Shown: in pieces, positions 7,473 through 15,591 of the stretch
How positions within the stretch are numbered: position 1 is the stretch's first letter
Layout: each line of letters opens with the position of its first letter
DNA from: Fangia hongkongensis FSC776 = DSM 21703
Lineage (GTDB): Bacteria; Pseudomonadota; Gammaproteobacteria; Francisellales; Francisellaceae
Assembly: GCF_000379445.1 (NCBI RefSeq)
Contig: NZ_KB902262.1
Coordinates: forward strand, 2,072 to 66,071
DNA length: 64,000 nt
Direction: 5' to 3'
Program-made: the position numbers and the translations under genes
Notes under the pieces: generated by a model
The model's input: the letters and a program-made list of their open reading frames with translations, nothing else
Told to the model about the DNA's origin: nothing
Databases searched by the model: none

Positions 7473-9813
7473 AATTAAAGGCTTAAGAGGCTTAACCAGA
7501 AATCAAGAAAGTAGACCTGCTGAGAGTATTCGTGATACACGCGCTTTGATCTATTTGGTATATGACTTAGCGTCTTCACGCTGGGGTAGTATATTTCTTA
7601 TAATCCTTTGCTTATTCTGTCTTACTTTTTTGCCTTTGGTTACGGATATATTTCTCTTATTGATGTTAGTTATTTTTTGGAATGCCTTTTTTTATACACC
7701 AAAACTGCCCTTTCGTTTGCCCAGAGGAGTCAACTATCCAGATTTATCTAATAGTACTATAAGAGAAAAAAAATATATTAAGCCATCGGGTATTTACTTT
7801 TTTGGCAATGAGGTGGTAACCAATAAAGAGTTGTGGTTTAGTGATGAAGACATGCGAACGCACGCTTTGATACTTGGCTCTACTGGCTCAGGAAAAACGC
7901 AAACTCTCCTTTCACTTTCATTTAATGCATTAGTTCAAGGATCAGGATTTATTTATGTTGATGGAAAGGGAGATAATTCATTATACGCTCAAATATACTC
8001 TATGGCCAAATATATGGGACGTGAGGATGATCTTCTGGTGATTAACTATATGACTGGTGCTGAAGATATTATTGGACCTCAAAAAGACAAGATATCAAAT
8101 ACTCTAAACCCTTTTGCAATAGGTTCATCGAGTATGTTATCACAGCTTGTTGTTAGTATGATGTCTTCTTCTAGCGCAGGATCTGGCGATGGAGATATGT
8201 GGAAGGGGAGAGCGATTTCATTTGTTGAAGCATTGATGCGATTATTGGTTTATTTGCGTGATCAAGGATATTTATTACTTGAGGCAAACCTGATTCGTCG
8301 ATACTTTGTGCTCGATGCGGTCGAAGACTTATTATACAGTGACAAGGTTATGGTTGATAATGGCGAGACGGTGCAGTTGAGTGAGAAGCTTCCTGTTGAT
8401 GTTGTTGATCCGATGCATAACTACCTAGCAACCTTGCCGGGTTATCAGAAAAAAAATGTAGGCAAACAATCGGATAAAACTTATGAGCAGCATGGCTATA
8501 TTACCATGCAGTTAACACGAATATTTGGCTCATTAGCTGATGTATATGCGCATATCATGCGAACAAACCTTGCAGATGTTGATTTTAGTGACGTTGTATT
8601 AAATAGACGTATTTTAGTTGTATTATTACCTGCATTAGAAAAATCTCCAGATGAATTATCTAATTTAGGAAAACTGATTATTGCATCGTTAAAAGCAATG
8701 CTTGCAGCAGGGTTAGGGTCAAAAGTACAAGGAACGTATAAAGATGTCATAGAAGCAAAACCCTCAAACTCTGATACCCCGTTTCTATGTATTCTTGATG
8801 AGTATGGATATTATGCTGTGGAGGGGTTTGCTGTTGTTCCAGCACAAGCGAGATCTTTAGGTTTTTCAGTAGTGTTTGCAGGCCAAGACATTCCGGCATT
8901 TCAAAAAGCCTCTAAAGAGGAGGCAGCTTCGATATTTGCGAATACGAATATTAAGCTTTGTATGAAACTTGAAGATCCAACAGAGACTTGGGATTTTTTT
9001 AACAAAACGGCAGGGGAGGCTTATGTGTCAACTGTTAGGTCTTATAACATGGGGCAAGATGGAAAATCATTTGGTTATCAAGATAGTAAAGAAGCAGGCA
9101 TTGAAAAAAGGGCAAGAATTGATCTGATGGATCTTAAAGATCAGCTTCCAGGTGAAGCGCATGTATTTTTTAAGTCTAATATCGTTCGGATGAAATCTTT
9201 TTATACTGCGGTCAAAAAAACAAAAACAATTGGTTTAAATCATTTGCTAAAAGTTGAACCGCTAAGTCATGCTTTTATTAAAGCGATGCAGTTAAATCAG
9301 AAAAATAGCGTGTCTCCTTCTGCAAAACAGAGAAATTATAACTTTACTTCTAGATTATTACAGAGCTGGGTTGATCAAGAACAAAGCGATAAGGTGTTGG
9401 CAAAAAAAGACAAACGACAAACTAAACAGAATCCACAAAGTGCTGAAGAACATAGCATCTCAAATAGCGCCAATTTGATGAGTGATAAGTCAGATAGTGG
9501 CAACAGTTTGGGTGTGCTTTTTAGTTCGATCATGTTTGATGATTACGCAAATAGTGATTACTTTGATATTGGTTGCACAACAATGAATCAACAGCTTGTG
9601 AATCAAGATAGTTTGATAAGCTTGCTACACAAATATGGCATTATGAAAAACATCAATAAACATGACAGAGAAAACGACATCAGCAATAAAATGAATCGAT
9701 TAAAAAAACTCTCTGAACATTACCTGAAAAATTTTGAGCCCGAATCTTTACAATCAGCGATGGAAGCATATCAACAATTAAGTGATGAAGGAGAGCATGA
9801 TGGAAATAGTTGA
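7465..9813 (+). CDS. dotL: DotL/IcmO type IV coupling protein ATPase
   Basis: 782 aa (Legionella DotL is 783). Two membrane spans near the N-terminus (about 43-75) are followed by a TraD/VirD4-type ATPase: Walker A GSTGSGKT at 138-145 and Walker B ILDEYG at 443-448. The C-terminal tail (about 600-782) is the part that in Legionella binds IcmS-IcmW, LvgA and DotN. DotL recruits effectors to the Dot/Icm channel. The start overlaps icmT by 8 bp, and its end overlaps the following small gene by 14 bp. Downstream dotM and dotN encode its known partners, so the coupling complex is clustered here. Confidence 0.95.
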   Translation: MSRIKGLRGLTRNQESRPAESIRDTRALIYLVYDLASSRWGSIFLIILCLFCLTFLPLVTDIFLLLMLVIFWNAFFYTPKLPFRLPRGVNYPDLSNSTIREKKYIKPSGIYFFGNEVVTNKELWFSDEDMRTHALILGSTGSGKTQTLLSLSFNALVQGSGFIYVDGKGDNSLYAQIYSMAKYMGREDDLLVINYMTGAEDIIGPQKDKISNTLNPFAIGSSSMLSQLVVSMMSSSSAGSGDGDMWKGRAISFVEALMRLLVYLRDQGYLLLEANLIRRYFVLDAVEDLLYSDKVMVDNGETVQLSEKLPVDVVDPMHNYLATLPGYQKKNVGKQSDKTYEQHGYITMQLTRIFGSLADVYAHIMRTNLADVDFSDVVLNRRILVVLLPALEKSPDELSNLGKLIIASLKAMLAAGLGSKVQGTYKDVIEAKPSNSDTPFLCILDEYGYYAVEGFAVVPAQARSLGFSVVFAGQDIPAFQKASKEEAASIFANTNIKLCMKLEDPTETWDFFNKTAGEAYVSTVRSYNMGQDGKSFGYQDSKEAGIEKRARIDLMDLKDQLPGEAHVFFKSNIVRMKSFYTAVKKTKTIGLNHLLKVEPLSHAFIKAMQLNQKNSVSPSAKQRNYNFTSRLLQSWVDQEQSDKVLAKKDKRQTKQNPQSAEEHSISNSANLMSDKSDSGNSLGVLFSSIMFDDYANSDYFDIGCTTMNQQLVNQDSLISLLHKYGIMKNINKHDRENDISNKMNRLKKLSEHYLKNFEPESLQSAMEAYQQLSDEGEHDGNS

Positions 9814-10072
9814 TTTGATCGATATTTTAGCAAACTTAGCTGAATTTAATTTTGTGGAAAAAGGGGTATCGAAAAATTTTAAGGAAGTGAAGGAAAAAGA
9901 GAAGCTATTGAGACATTTTACTCATTTAGCCAATAAACATTATAGTTATATTTTTGGAAAGGGCATGGAGGATAATAATAGCGCATTAAGCTTGCTGTTT
10001 ATCTATGACGCTTTACTGGAATCTCAAGAAGATGCAGTGATTAATGTTGATCAGTGTTTAGTGGAGGCTTAG
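9800..10072 (+). CDS. Small acidic protein of coupling complex, IcmS-like candidate
   Basis: 90 aa from ATG 9800, which has AAGGAG six bases upstream; earlier in-frame starts (GTG 9782, ATG 9785, ATG 9797) are worse placed. The product is small, soluble, acidic and helical (EIVDLIDILANLAEF, then ALSLLFIYDALLES). By size, charge and position between dotL and dotM it could be the adaptor IcmS (114 aa in Legionella), which binds the DotL tail and effectors with IcmW. Sequence similarity to IcmS is weak to my eye, so no symbol is given. LvgA-like or a lineage-specific subunit are alternatives. Confidence 0.6.
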   Translation: MEIVDLIDILANLAEFNFVEKGVSKNFKEVKEKEKLLRHFTHLANKHYSYIFGKGMEDNNSALSLLFIYDALLESQEDAVINVDQCLVEA

Positions 10073-10076
10073 AGAA

Positions 10077-11165
10077 ATGAGTGGAACTTCTGATCGTGAC
10101 AATGATGGAATGGGACCTGCTTATGTTGTAGGAACACTCGTTTTAGCCGCATTGTTACTATACTGGGCTTTACATGACTATGTTGTGTGGTTCTGGTTTA
10201 TGGTAAAAAAGCTGGAACTATTATTTATTATGTTATGGCATCCCCATTTTGAAATGTTAATGAACTGGTGTAATCATGTTTTAACAGCAAATGTCACTCT
10301 AGAGCATTTACAGTATCTTGCATATAATATATCAGATGCGCTCATTCCATGGGCATGGGGATTGGGTATAATTGTTATTTTATTATTGTACTTTTTCCAC
10401 CCGTCACAGAAATTTCAGAGAAGTTTTTCTATGTATAAGTTAGCATACTTAATGTGTTGCCATTTTACAAAGGTATACTTTCCATCGAACAGGAAGCAGG
10501 AAAAAGCAGCTATATCCGCAGATGCCAGATCACCCTATGATTACCTTCAGCATTATAAAGTGTTGGAAAGCGGCCAACTCAATGAATCAACGCTATATTA
10601 TCAGCTTTCCAAAGATTTAGGTGCTCCATGGTCTAAAGTTAAGGTGACAAATATTATTGTTTATGGTCTCTTTGCTGCTTTTTCGGCTTGTATTATCAAT
10701 CAACGTAAAGTGGCGGATATGCTTTTAAGTGAGTTGACACAATATTTTGGAGATAGTCATACTCATCAAAACGGGTTTAAACAATTTCTCAGAGGGAGGC
10801 GAATCGCAAAAAATATAGAGATGATAGTGGCTGAAGTGAGTATGAAGCCAGTTATCCAGAAGTTGATAGGACAACATTTTTATGCTAGTACACTTTTGTG
10901 TGAACTTTTAAATCATGCAAGGAAAAGCGGAATTATGCCAAGTGCTAGTTTCCTTTGGCTCAAAAAAATAGATCGGTCTTTATGGTATGCATTAAATAGT
11001 GTCGGCAGAAAAACTTATTTTAGTGAGGGTGCTGCCATTGTTGCTCATTGGAATGCTGAGCGATCTTTAGGAGATCAAATACAATATCCACTGGTATGTA
11101 ATGTGATTACGGCATTTAAGATGGAATATAGATTGCATGGGAGTAGAAAAGATGAAGCATTGTAG
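10077..11165 (+). CDS. dotM: DotM/IcmP coupling-complex protein
   Basis: 362 aa (Legionella DotM is about 376). The N-terminus carries membrane spans (about 15-36, 44-62 and 92-114), followed by a cytoplasmic domain of about 240 residues ending in a Lys/Asp-rich tail. Blocks such as ARSPYDYLQHY, ALN.VGR and FSEGAAIVAHW.AE match the IcmP/DotM family. In Legionella, DotM partners DotL and its cytoplasmic domain recognises acidic Glu-rich effector signals. It starts five bases after the previous stop and overlaps the icmJ start by 14 bp. Confidence 0.9.
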   Translation: MSGTSDRDNDGMGPAYVVGTLVLAALLLYWALHDYVVWFWFMVKKLELLFIMLWHPHFEMLMNWCNHVLTANVTLEHLQYLAYNISDALIPWAWGLGIIVILLLYFFHPSQKFQRSFSMYKLAYLMCCHFTKVYFPSNRKQEKAAISADARSPYDYLQHYKVLESGQLNESTLYYQLSKDLGAPWSKVKVTNIIVYGLFAAFSACIINQRKVADMLLSELTQYFGDSHTHQNGFKQFLRGRRIAKNIEMIVAEVSMKPVIQKLIGQHFYASTLLCELLNHARKSGIMPSASFLWLKKIDRSLWYALNSVGRKTYFSEGAAIVAHWNAERSLGDQIQYPLVCNVITAFKMEYRLHGSRKDEAL

Positions 11166-11724
11166 TAGCTCTTTAAACATCCGCGCTGTGTTTGATAATT
11201 GGTATGGCTTTCAAGATAGATTAAAACATCCCGCATATAAAAAGGTGAAAGAGACATTATTTCAAGAAAAAGGTTATTGCTATTTCTGTCAGCACCCTAC
11301 TACACAGATGAAAGAGAGATTAGAGGTGATCAATTTAGATCAGAATTATCACAACAATAAAAAAGAGAATTTAGCCTTAGGCTGCCATTTTTGCAGCTAT
11401 GTGCAACACCTAAACCCACTGGCAGAAGAATCTCTACAGGATCAATATTTTATTTATTTGCCAGCTAAGTCACAGCAAGAGCTGAGTTATTTATATCATG
11501 ATTGGCAGCAAATGATTAAAAGAAAAGAAAGTATCCTTGAGATTAAAGAAGCGCTTTTAGAGCTTGCTTCGCTATCTGATCAATTGCATGAGGTGTTGGG
11601 CTTTTCTATCACATTTAAAGATGGACTGGCTTTATTTATGAGCTCTTATAGAGACAATACGGTTATGTCAGATATTAGATGGGTGCCCGGATTTGAGCTT
11701 TTATCTTACTTTGGAGTGAAGTAG
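11152..11724 (+). CDS. icmJ: IcmJ/DotN, zinc-binding coupling-complex protein
   Basis: 190 aa from ATG 11152, with GGGAG about 8 bases before it; an in-frame ATG at 11137 adds five residues. IcmJ/DotN (about 208 aa in Legionella) is a soluble protein with a zinc site that binds the DotL tail. Here two CxxC pairs are visible: GYCYFCQH (about 42-49) and LGCHFCSY (about 80-87), with NLDQNYHNN and LGC as in the HNH-like fold. It is the last gene of the operon; a gap of about 100 bp then separates it from a convergent gene. Confidence 0.9.
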   Translation: MKHCSSSLNIRAVFDNWYGFQDRLKHPAYKKVKETLFQEKGYCYFCQHPTTQMKERLEVINLDQNYHNNKKENLALGCHFCSYVQHLNPLAEESLQDQYFIYLPAKSQQELSYLYHDWQQMIKRKESILEIKEALLELASLSDQLHEVLGFSITFKDGLALFMSSYRDNTVMSDIRWVPGFELLSYFGVK

Positions 11725-11784
11725 ATCAGTTAAATTAATTGTCCTTAAGTTTATGGTTATTGGTTGATCTCTAAAATATTATAC

Positions 11785-11800
11785 CTTGAAGATTTTCAAG
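11785..11800. terminator. Possible weak hairpin after the Dot/Icm operon
   Basis: CTTGAA-GATT-TTCAAG forms a 6-bp stem between the convergent icmJ and 373-aa genes. It is AT-rich and lacks a strong T-run on either side, so terminator function is only possible. Confidence 0.3.
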
Positions 11801-11821
11801 AAATTATAGCACCTTAGTTTT

Positions 11822-12943
11822 TTAAGGTTTAATGCCAGTTGAGGGGGCAGAAGAGGACTCTTGAAGCTTTTTATAAAATAATTCATTTGGCTCAATAGAG
11901 CTTGGTTTGGTGTTGCTCTGTTGCATAATTTTTCCAGATAAAGCATCTACTTTTTCTTGAACTGTTTCTATCCACTTGTTATTTGAAATTATGTCATCTT
12001 TAACACCTGACTGCCCTACATTTAATGATCTGGATCTAAAGCGCAAACATATTTTATCGTCTTTATCCAGCTCTACAGTAAACCCTCTATAGAATTTTCT
12101 ATTTAGTTCATATTCACCATGATCGTTATGTCCTACACCTAAATAGGACTTAAGCATTACATCGTGCCCATTTGTTTGATGTCGATATCCGTTTTTCCCT
12201 GTTCGAAAACCCTCTAATGTTTCACTTTGTTTAGTATCATACACATCAAAGTACATAGCGGATCGTGGTAAAATAGGGAGCTCTTGAGATTTGAAATCTT
12301 CAAAGCTGCTTAACATTTCAAGTTTTTTATGTTCATCTACCCGATATACTCTATCTATTGGCATATCTGAAATTGCTTTATTTTCCTCTCCTGTAAACTC
12401 ATACTCAATCGCAATGCCAATAAAATCATCGCCTGTGATTTTGGTAGGGTACTCTTCACCACTAACACTCCCATCCTCCTTTGGTTTCTTGCCTCTTGGC
12501 AGTGCATAATATGTAGATAGCAGCTTTCCTGTCTGCTCATTGTGGCGATTAAAAGTTTTCATAAGGTATATGCCTTCAACATCAGTACATTCATTATTTA
12601 GTTTTACAATGCCAGTAAATACAGCTTTAGCTCGTGAATACAGAGAAATTTTTTCAGCCATGTTCCTTAAATTAGCATATTCACTATCTTTAAGAAAAGC
12701 ATTATGAAAATAGGATGTAAGCGTTGAAATTTCCTTATTGTCACTGTTCGTAAGCTTAGCTTTAAATTGGTTATCAAATTGCCCAAAATAGTCAAAACGG
12801 TCGCTTGTCGTTATGAGTTCAAGCTCATTAATGACTTTATTGAGTATATTATTTGCTTCTTTACTAATAGGATGGTTTTTTGCAAATTTATTAAAGCTTT
12901 CAAGTAGTAGCTTACTATACTGTCTTAACATGTTTTTCCTCAT
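11822..12943 (-). CDS. Hypothetical 373-aa protein, effector candidate
   Basis: A soluble protein without signal peptide or membrane span. The N-terminal third is helical; the middle and C-terminal part (about 130-320) is mixed, with many aromatic and charged residues (YALPRGKKPKEDG, and RFRSRSLNVGQSGVKDD). The tail is Ser/Pro/Glu-rich and polar (SSIEPNELFYKKLQESSSAP), a composition often seen in C-terminal Dot/Icm secretion signals. No family was recognised. It lies convergent to the Dot/Icm operon. Effector status is inferred from position, size and tail only. Confidence 0.55.
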   Translation of the reverse strand: MRKNMLRQYSKLLLESFNKFAKNHPISKEANNILNKVINELELITTSDRFDYFGQFDNQFKAKLTNSDNKEISTLTSYFHNAFLKDSEYANLRNMAEKISLYSRAKAVFTGIVKLNNECTDVEGIYLMKTFNRHNEQTGKLLSTYYALPRGKKPKEDGSVSGEEYPTKITGDDFIGIAIEYEFTGEENKAISDMPIDRVYRVDEHKKLEMLSSFEDFKSQELPILPRSAMYFDVYDTKQSETLEGFRTGKNGYRHQTNGHDVMLKSYLGVGHNDHGEYELNRKFYRGFTVELDKDDKICLRFRSRSLNVGQSGVKDDIISNNKWIETVQEKVDALSGKIMQQSNTKPSSIEPNELFYKKLQESSSAPSTGIKP

Positions 12944-13441
12944 TTTTTTATATTATTAAATGGTGGTTACTTATCTTGTATTTATCTGTTAATTTAGGCC
13001 GTTTATTCAATGGTTTAATTAGTATTCGCTACTGTTGATCTTATGTATCATTCCTAACTGATTTTTATTAGTTGTGCTGAATTTCAATAGTGCTTAGCTA
13101 CGATTTTAAGCCCTTTATTTATCAAACTAAAGAGGCTTGGCAGGGGTTTAGACATAATGACGAATATGTTGAATGTGTCTTGTATCTGAAGAATTGCTTA
13201 ATTTAATATAGCGCTGAGTATCATAGGTTTTAAACACGGGTAGGGGGGGTGAATGAATATGAAATTAATAAGGTATTTGTTGGGAATGAAGGAGGTTTTC
13301 TTAGTCAAAAGTCGTTGTTTAAAACAATATATTTAATGCTTAGAAATAATTGGGTTTTTGAAGATTTCCCCAACTATGTTTTAAGAAAAAACTAAACGCT
13401 TAACCAACTGAAGAGTTGCAAATTAACATAGGAGAAACTAA
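12944..13441. other. Intergenic region between two divergent effector candidates
   Basis: About 500 bp, AT-rich, presumably holding promoters for both flanking genes. It contains two tiny overlapping reading frames on the plus strand: 13253-13336 (27 codons, preceded by a G-run that could serve as a ribosome site) and 13336-13395 (19 codons), joined by a TAATG overlap. They could be chance, a leader peptide pair or remnants of a decayed gene. Nothing else was recognised. Confidence 0.4.
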
Positions 13442-15076
13442 ATGGCAACATGGCAAAGAGCAAGTGATTGGAAAGATATGAGTACATTACCCAGCTCAGA
13501 GTGGCAGTATAAAAATAGGATTAAGAAATTTGATGAAACTGCGAAGGTAATCCCAAAAGCTCAATACTATGTGGATGATAAAAAGAGCCAGACTGTAGAT
13601 GTTTATAAAATACAAAAAAATAATCAGACAATAGGCATTGCAGAAATGAATAATTTTTATTTTATATTTGATATGAATAAATGCATGACGAATCAAGATG
13701 ACCGGGCTCTAGATATGTCAACAATTAAAGGCTGGGAATTAATAGCACACGGAAGTAGGAGTGATGTTTTTCTTAGGGATGACCCTTTTACACCGCCAAG
13801 TGGGGATTGGGACGTGCACTTTGGGGGACCTTATGGCGCTATTGCTATTACTTCTAACAGTTCAATGAGAGATGGCAATAGATATCAGGCATTTGGGTCA
13901 TGGACACGTAAAAATGATAAAAATGAGCATAAAATATACTCTAAAAAAGATTCAAAGGTATTACCTGTTGACCATGTATATAGTGAATCACTATATAAAT
14001 ATGGGGATAAGGATAAGAAGGAGGCGCCTAAGAACTTTACTCGAAAAGGCAGCGCTAATCAGTTGCAAAAGATAGTTTCAGGAACAAATGGTTATAAAGA
14101 TAAACTGATGGATATCCATTTGAGTACATTTGATAAAGACTTTGATATTATCTATAGCAATATCCAAAATAAGGATATGGGCGCTATATACACAAGAGAT
14201 AAGTATCATGGAGAAGTTCAGTTAAGTGATTGTTTGAAAGACATTGCAAAACTGAAACTTGAGAGAAATGTAGGGATGATGGCTTGTCGTGGGACTTATA
14301 AAGATCGTAAAATGTATTGGTGGTCTCCGCATAATGAGGGTCCTCAAATGAGTGATCTCTTGCAAGGAAAAGAAAACTCAGCGACATACAATGAGCATGT
14401 CATTAATTCGGGGAGCAAAGGGGACTACAGCGAACAAGACAGCAATACCTCTTTATTGTTTGGCGCATTTGTCCGGGAAGATAAAGCACTTTTTGAAAGA
14501 CTATGTAAAGAGGGAGAGGTTGATTTTAATCATAAGCTTAATGGGAGAAATATTAGGGAGTTAGCGGTTGAAAAAAATAAAATAGAGTTTATTGATGTAT
14601 TAGATCGTTATAATCGATTAATAGAAGATAGAACTTTGAATAAAAAGAATGATAAAGATCAGCCTGTTAAAAACTGTTTTGGTGATGAGAACTTAGAAGA
14701 GTTAATGAAAAAAGCAGAAAAACTTAAATTGAGACTTAACGACTACGAAATTGAATATAACGAACTTAAATATAACGAACCATCTAGCCAAGATAAAATC
14801 AAGGAGCTTCAAGCTATAGAAAAAGAGTTACCTAAAAAGGTCACAATAGACAACTATAAAGAGACCAGTGAGAAGGTTGATAGTTTAAAAACTGGGATAA
14901 AGGAAGTGATTATAAAAGAACTACGTAACACCCCTAACCTTAATCACCTAGGAGAATTAGCAAATCGACTGACGCCAGAGATATTTATGAACACATCACC
15001 CCAGAAAAAAAGGTTAGTAAATAACGAAAACCTCTTTGATAAGAGTGTAACTTCTGAGTATAAATATTCAAAATAG
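13442..15076 (+). CDS. Stv-adhesin-like/ankyrin-like protein with AHG...ACRG motif, effector candidate
   Basis: 544 aa, soluble, with AGGAGAAA before the ATG. Residues about 65-285 resemble, from memory, the putative adhesin Stv domain: a hydrophobic strand into ELIAHGS (His103-Gly104), later GEVQLSDCLKDI (about 257-268) and a strand into GMMACRG (Cys282). A His-Gly and an Ala-Cys at strand ends are the catalytic signature of clan CD cysteine peptidases (caspase-like), though the spacing of about 180 residues is long. Residues about 335-392 look like one or two degenerate ankyrin units (TSLLFGAFVREDKALFERLC). Residues 410-500 are Lys/Glu-rich and probably coiled coil. It neighbours the Dot/Icm operon and is a plausible secreted effector. 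Confidence 0.6.
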   Translation: MATWQRASDWKDMSTLPSSEWQYKNRIKKFDETAKVIPKAQYYVDDKKSQTVDVYKIQKNNQTIGIAEMNNFYFIFDMNKCMTNQDDRALDMSTIKGWELIAHGSRSDVFLRDDPFTPPSGDWDVHFGGPYGAIAITSNSSMRDGNRYQAFGSWTRKNDKNEHKIYSKKDSKVLPVDHVYSESLYKYGDKDKKEAPKNFTRKGSANQLQKIVSGTNGYKDKLMDIHLSTFDKDFDIIYSNIQNKDMGAIYTRDKYHGEVQLSDCLKDIAKLKLERNVGMMACRGTYKDRKMYWWSPHNEGPQMSDLLQGKENSATYNEHVINSGSKGDYSEQDSNTSLLFGAFVREDKALFERLCKEGEVDFNHKLNGRNIRELAVEKNKIEFIDVLDRYNRLIEDRTLNKKNDKDQPVKNCFGDENLEELMKKAEKLKLRLNDYEIEYNELKYNEPSSQDKIKELQAIEKELPKKVTIDNYKETSEKVDSLKTGIKEVIIKELRNTPNLNHLGELANRLTPEIFMNTSPQKKRLVNNENLFDKSVTSEYKYSK

Positions 15077-15580
15077 TTACTCAACCAAAGCACTTTTAAG
15101 CTCATTTTGAGCCTTAAGGTAGCTGTCTTCTAGCATTTGAAATAAAGCGATATGACCTTTGGCATGCGAGCATGGAAAGGCATTTTCCATGACCCCAAAA
15201 AGATAATAGGTAAATGGTAGCGTTGATCTGATAAGATCGCCTTGTTGATGAATATTCAAGCGATTAAGATTGGCGCTCAAAATATCTGCTAAGCTTTCTG
15301 CATCTATATTCACTTCATCCCCTTTGTTATCTGAGCAAAAAAGAGGGACTTTTTGTGTCAGTCTTGCAAAGCTATCAGCTTCAATCAATAATGTTTTGCT
15401 ATCATGAATGATAGACTTTGCTCGTTCAATGTCGTGTGGATTATCAGAGGAGGCAAGTTTGACATATTCAGCTACAGTTAACTCACTTAAGGGGATAAAG
15501 TGAGCACGTTGTGCGTCTGCAAATAAAGAAAGAGGCAGCATGAGAAGCATCAGCCCCCAGATAGATAGTATTTTTTTCAT
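15077..15580 (-). CDS. Secreted 167-aa protein, weakly Rap1a/Tai-like
   Basis: An N-terminal signal peptide (residues 1-20, cleavage near LFA) sends this protein to the periplasm. Two Cys (82 and 137) in the pattern PLFC...(about 55)...AFPC recall the Rap1a/Tai immunity-like family, small periplasmic proteins with a conserved disulphide; that resemblance is weak and unverified. It begins 11 bp after the stop of the next gene upstream (344-aa secreted protein), so the two form an operon. Its stop abuts that of the convergent 544-aa gene. Function unknown. Confidence 0.6.
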   Translation of the reverse strand: MKKILSIWGLMLLMLPLSLFADAQRAHFIPLSELTVAEYVKLASSDNPHDIERAKSIIHDSKTLLIEADSFARLTQKVPLFCSDNKGDEVNIDAESLADILSANLNRLNIHQQGDLIRSTLPFTYYLFGVMENAFPCSHAKGHIALFQMLEDSYLKAQNELKSALVE

Positions 15581-15591
15581 GATGTTTAGTT

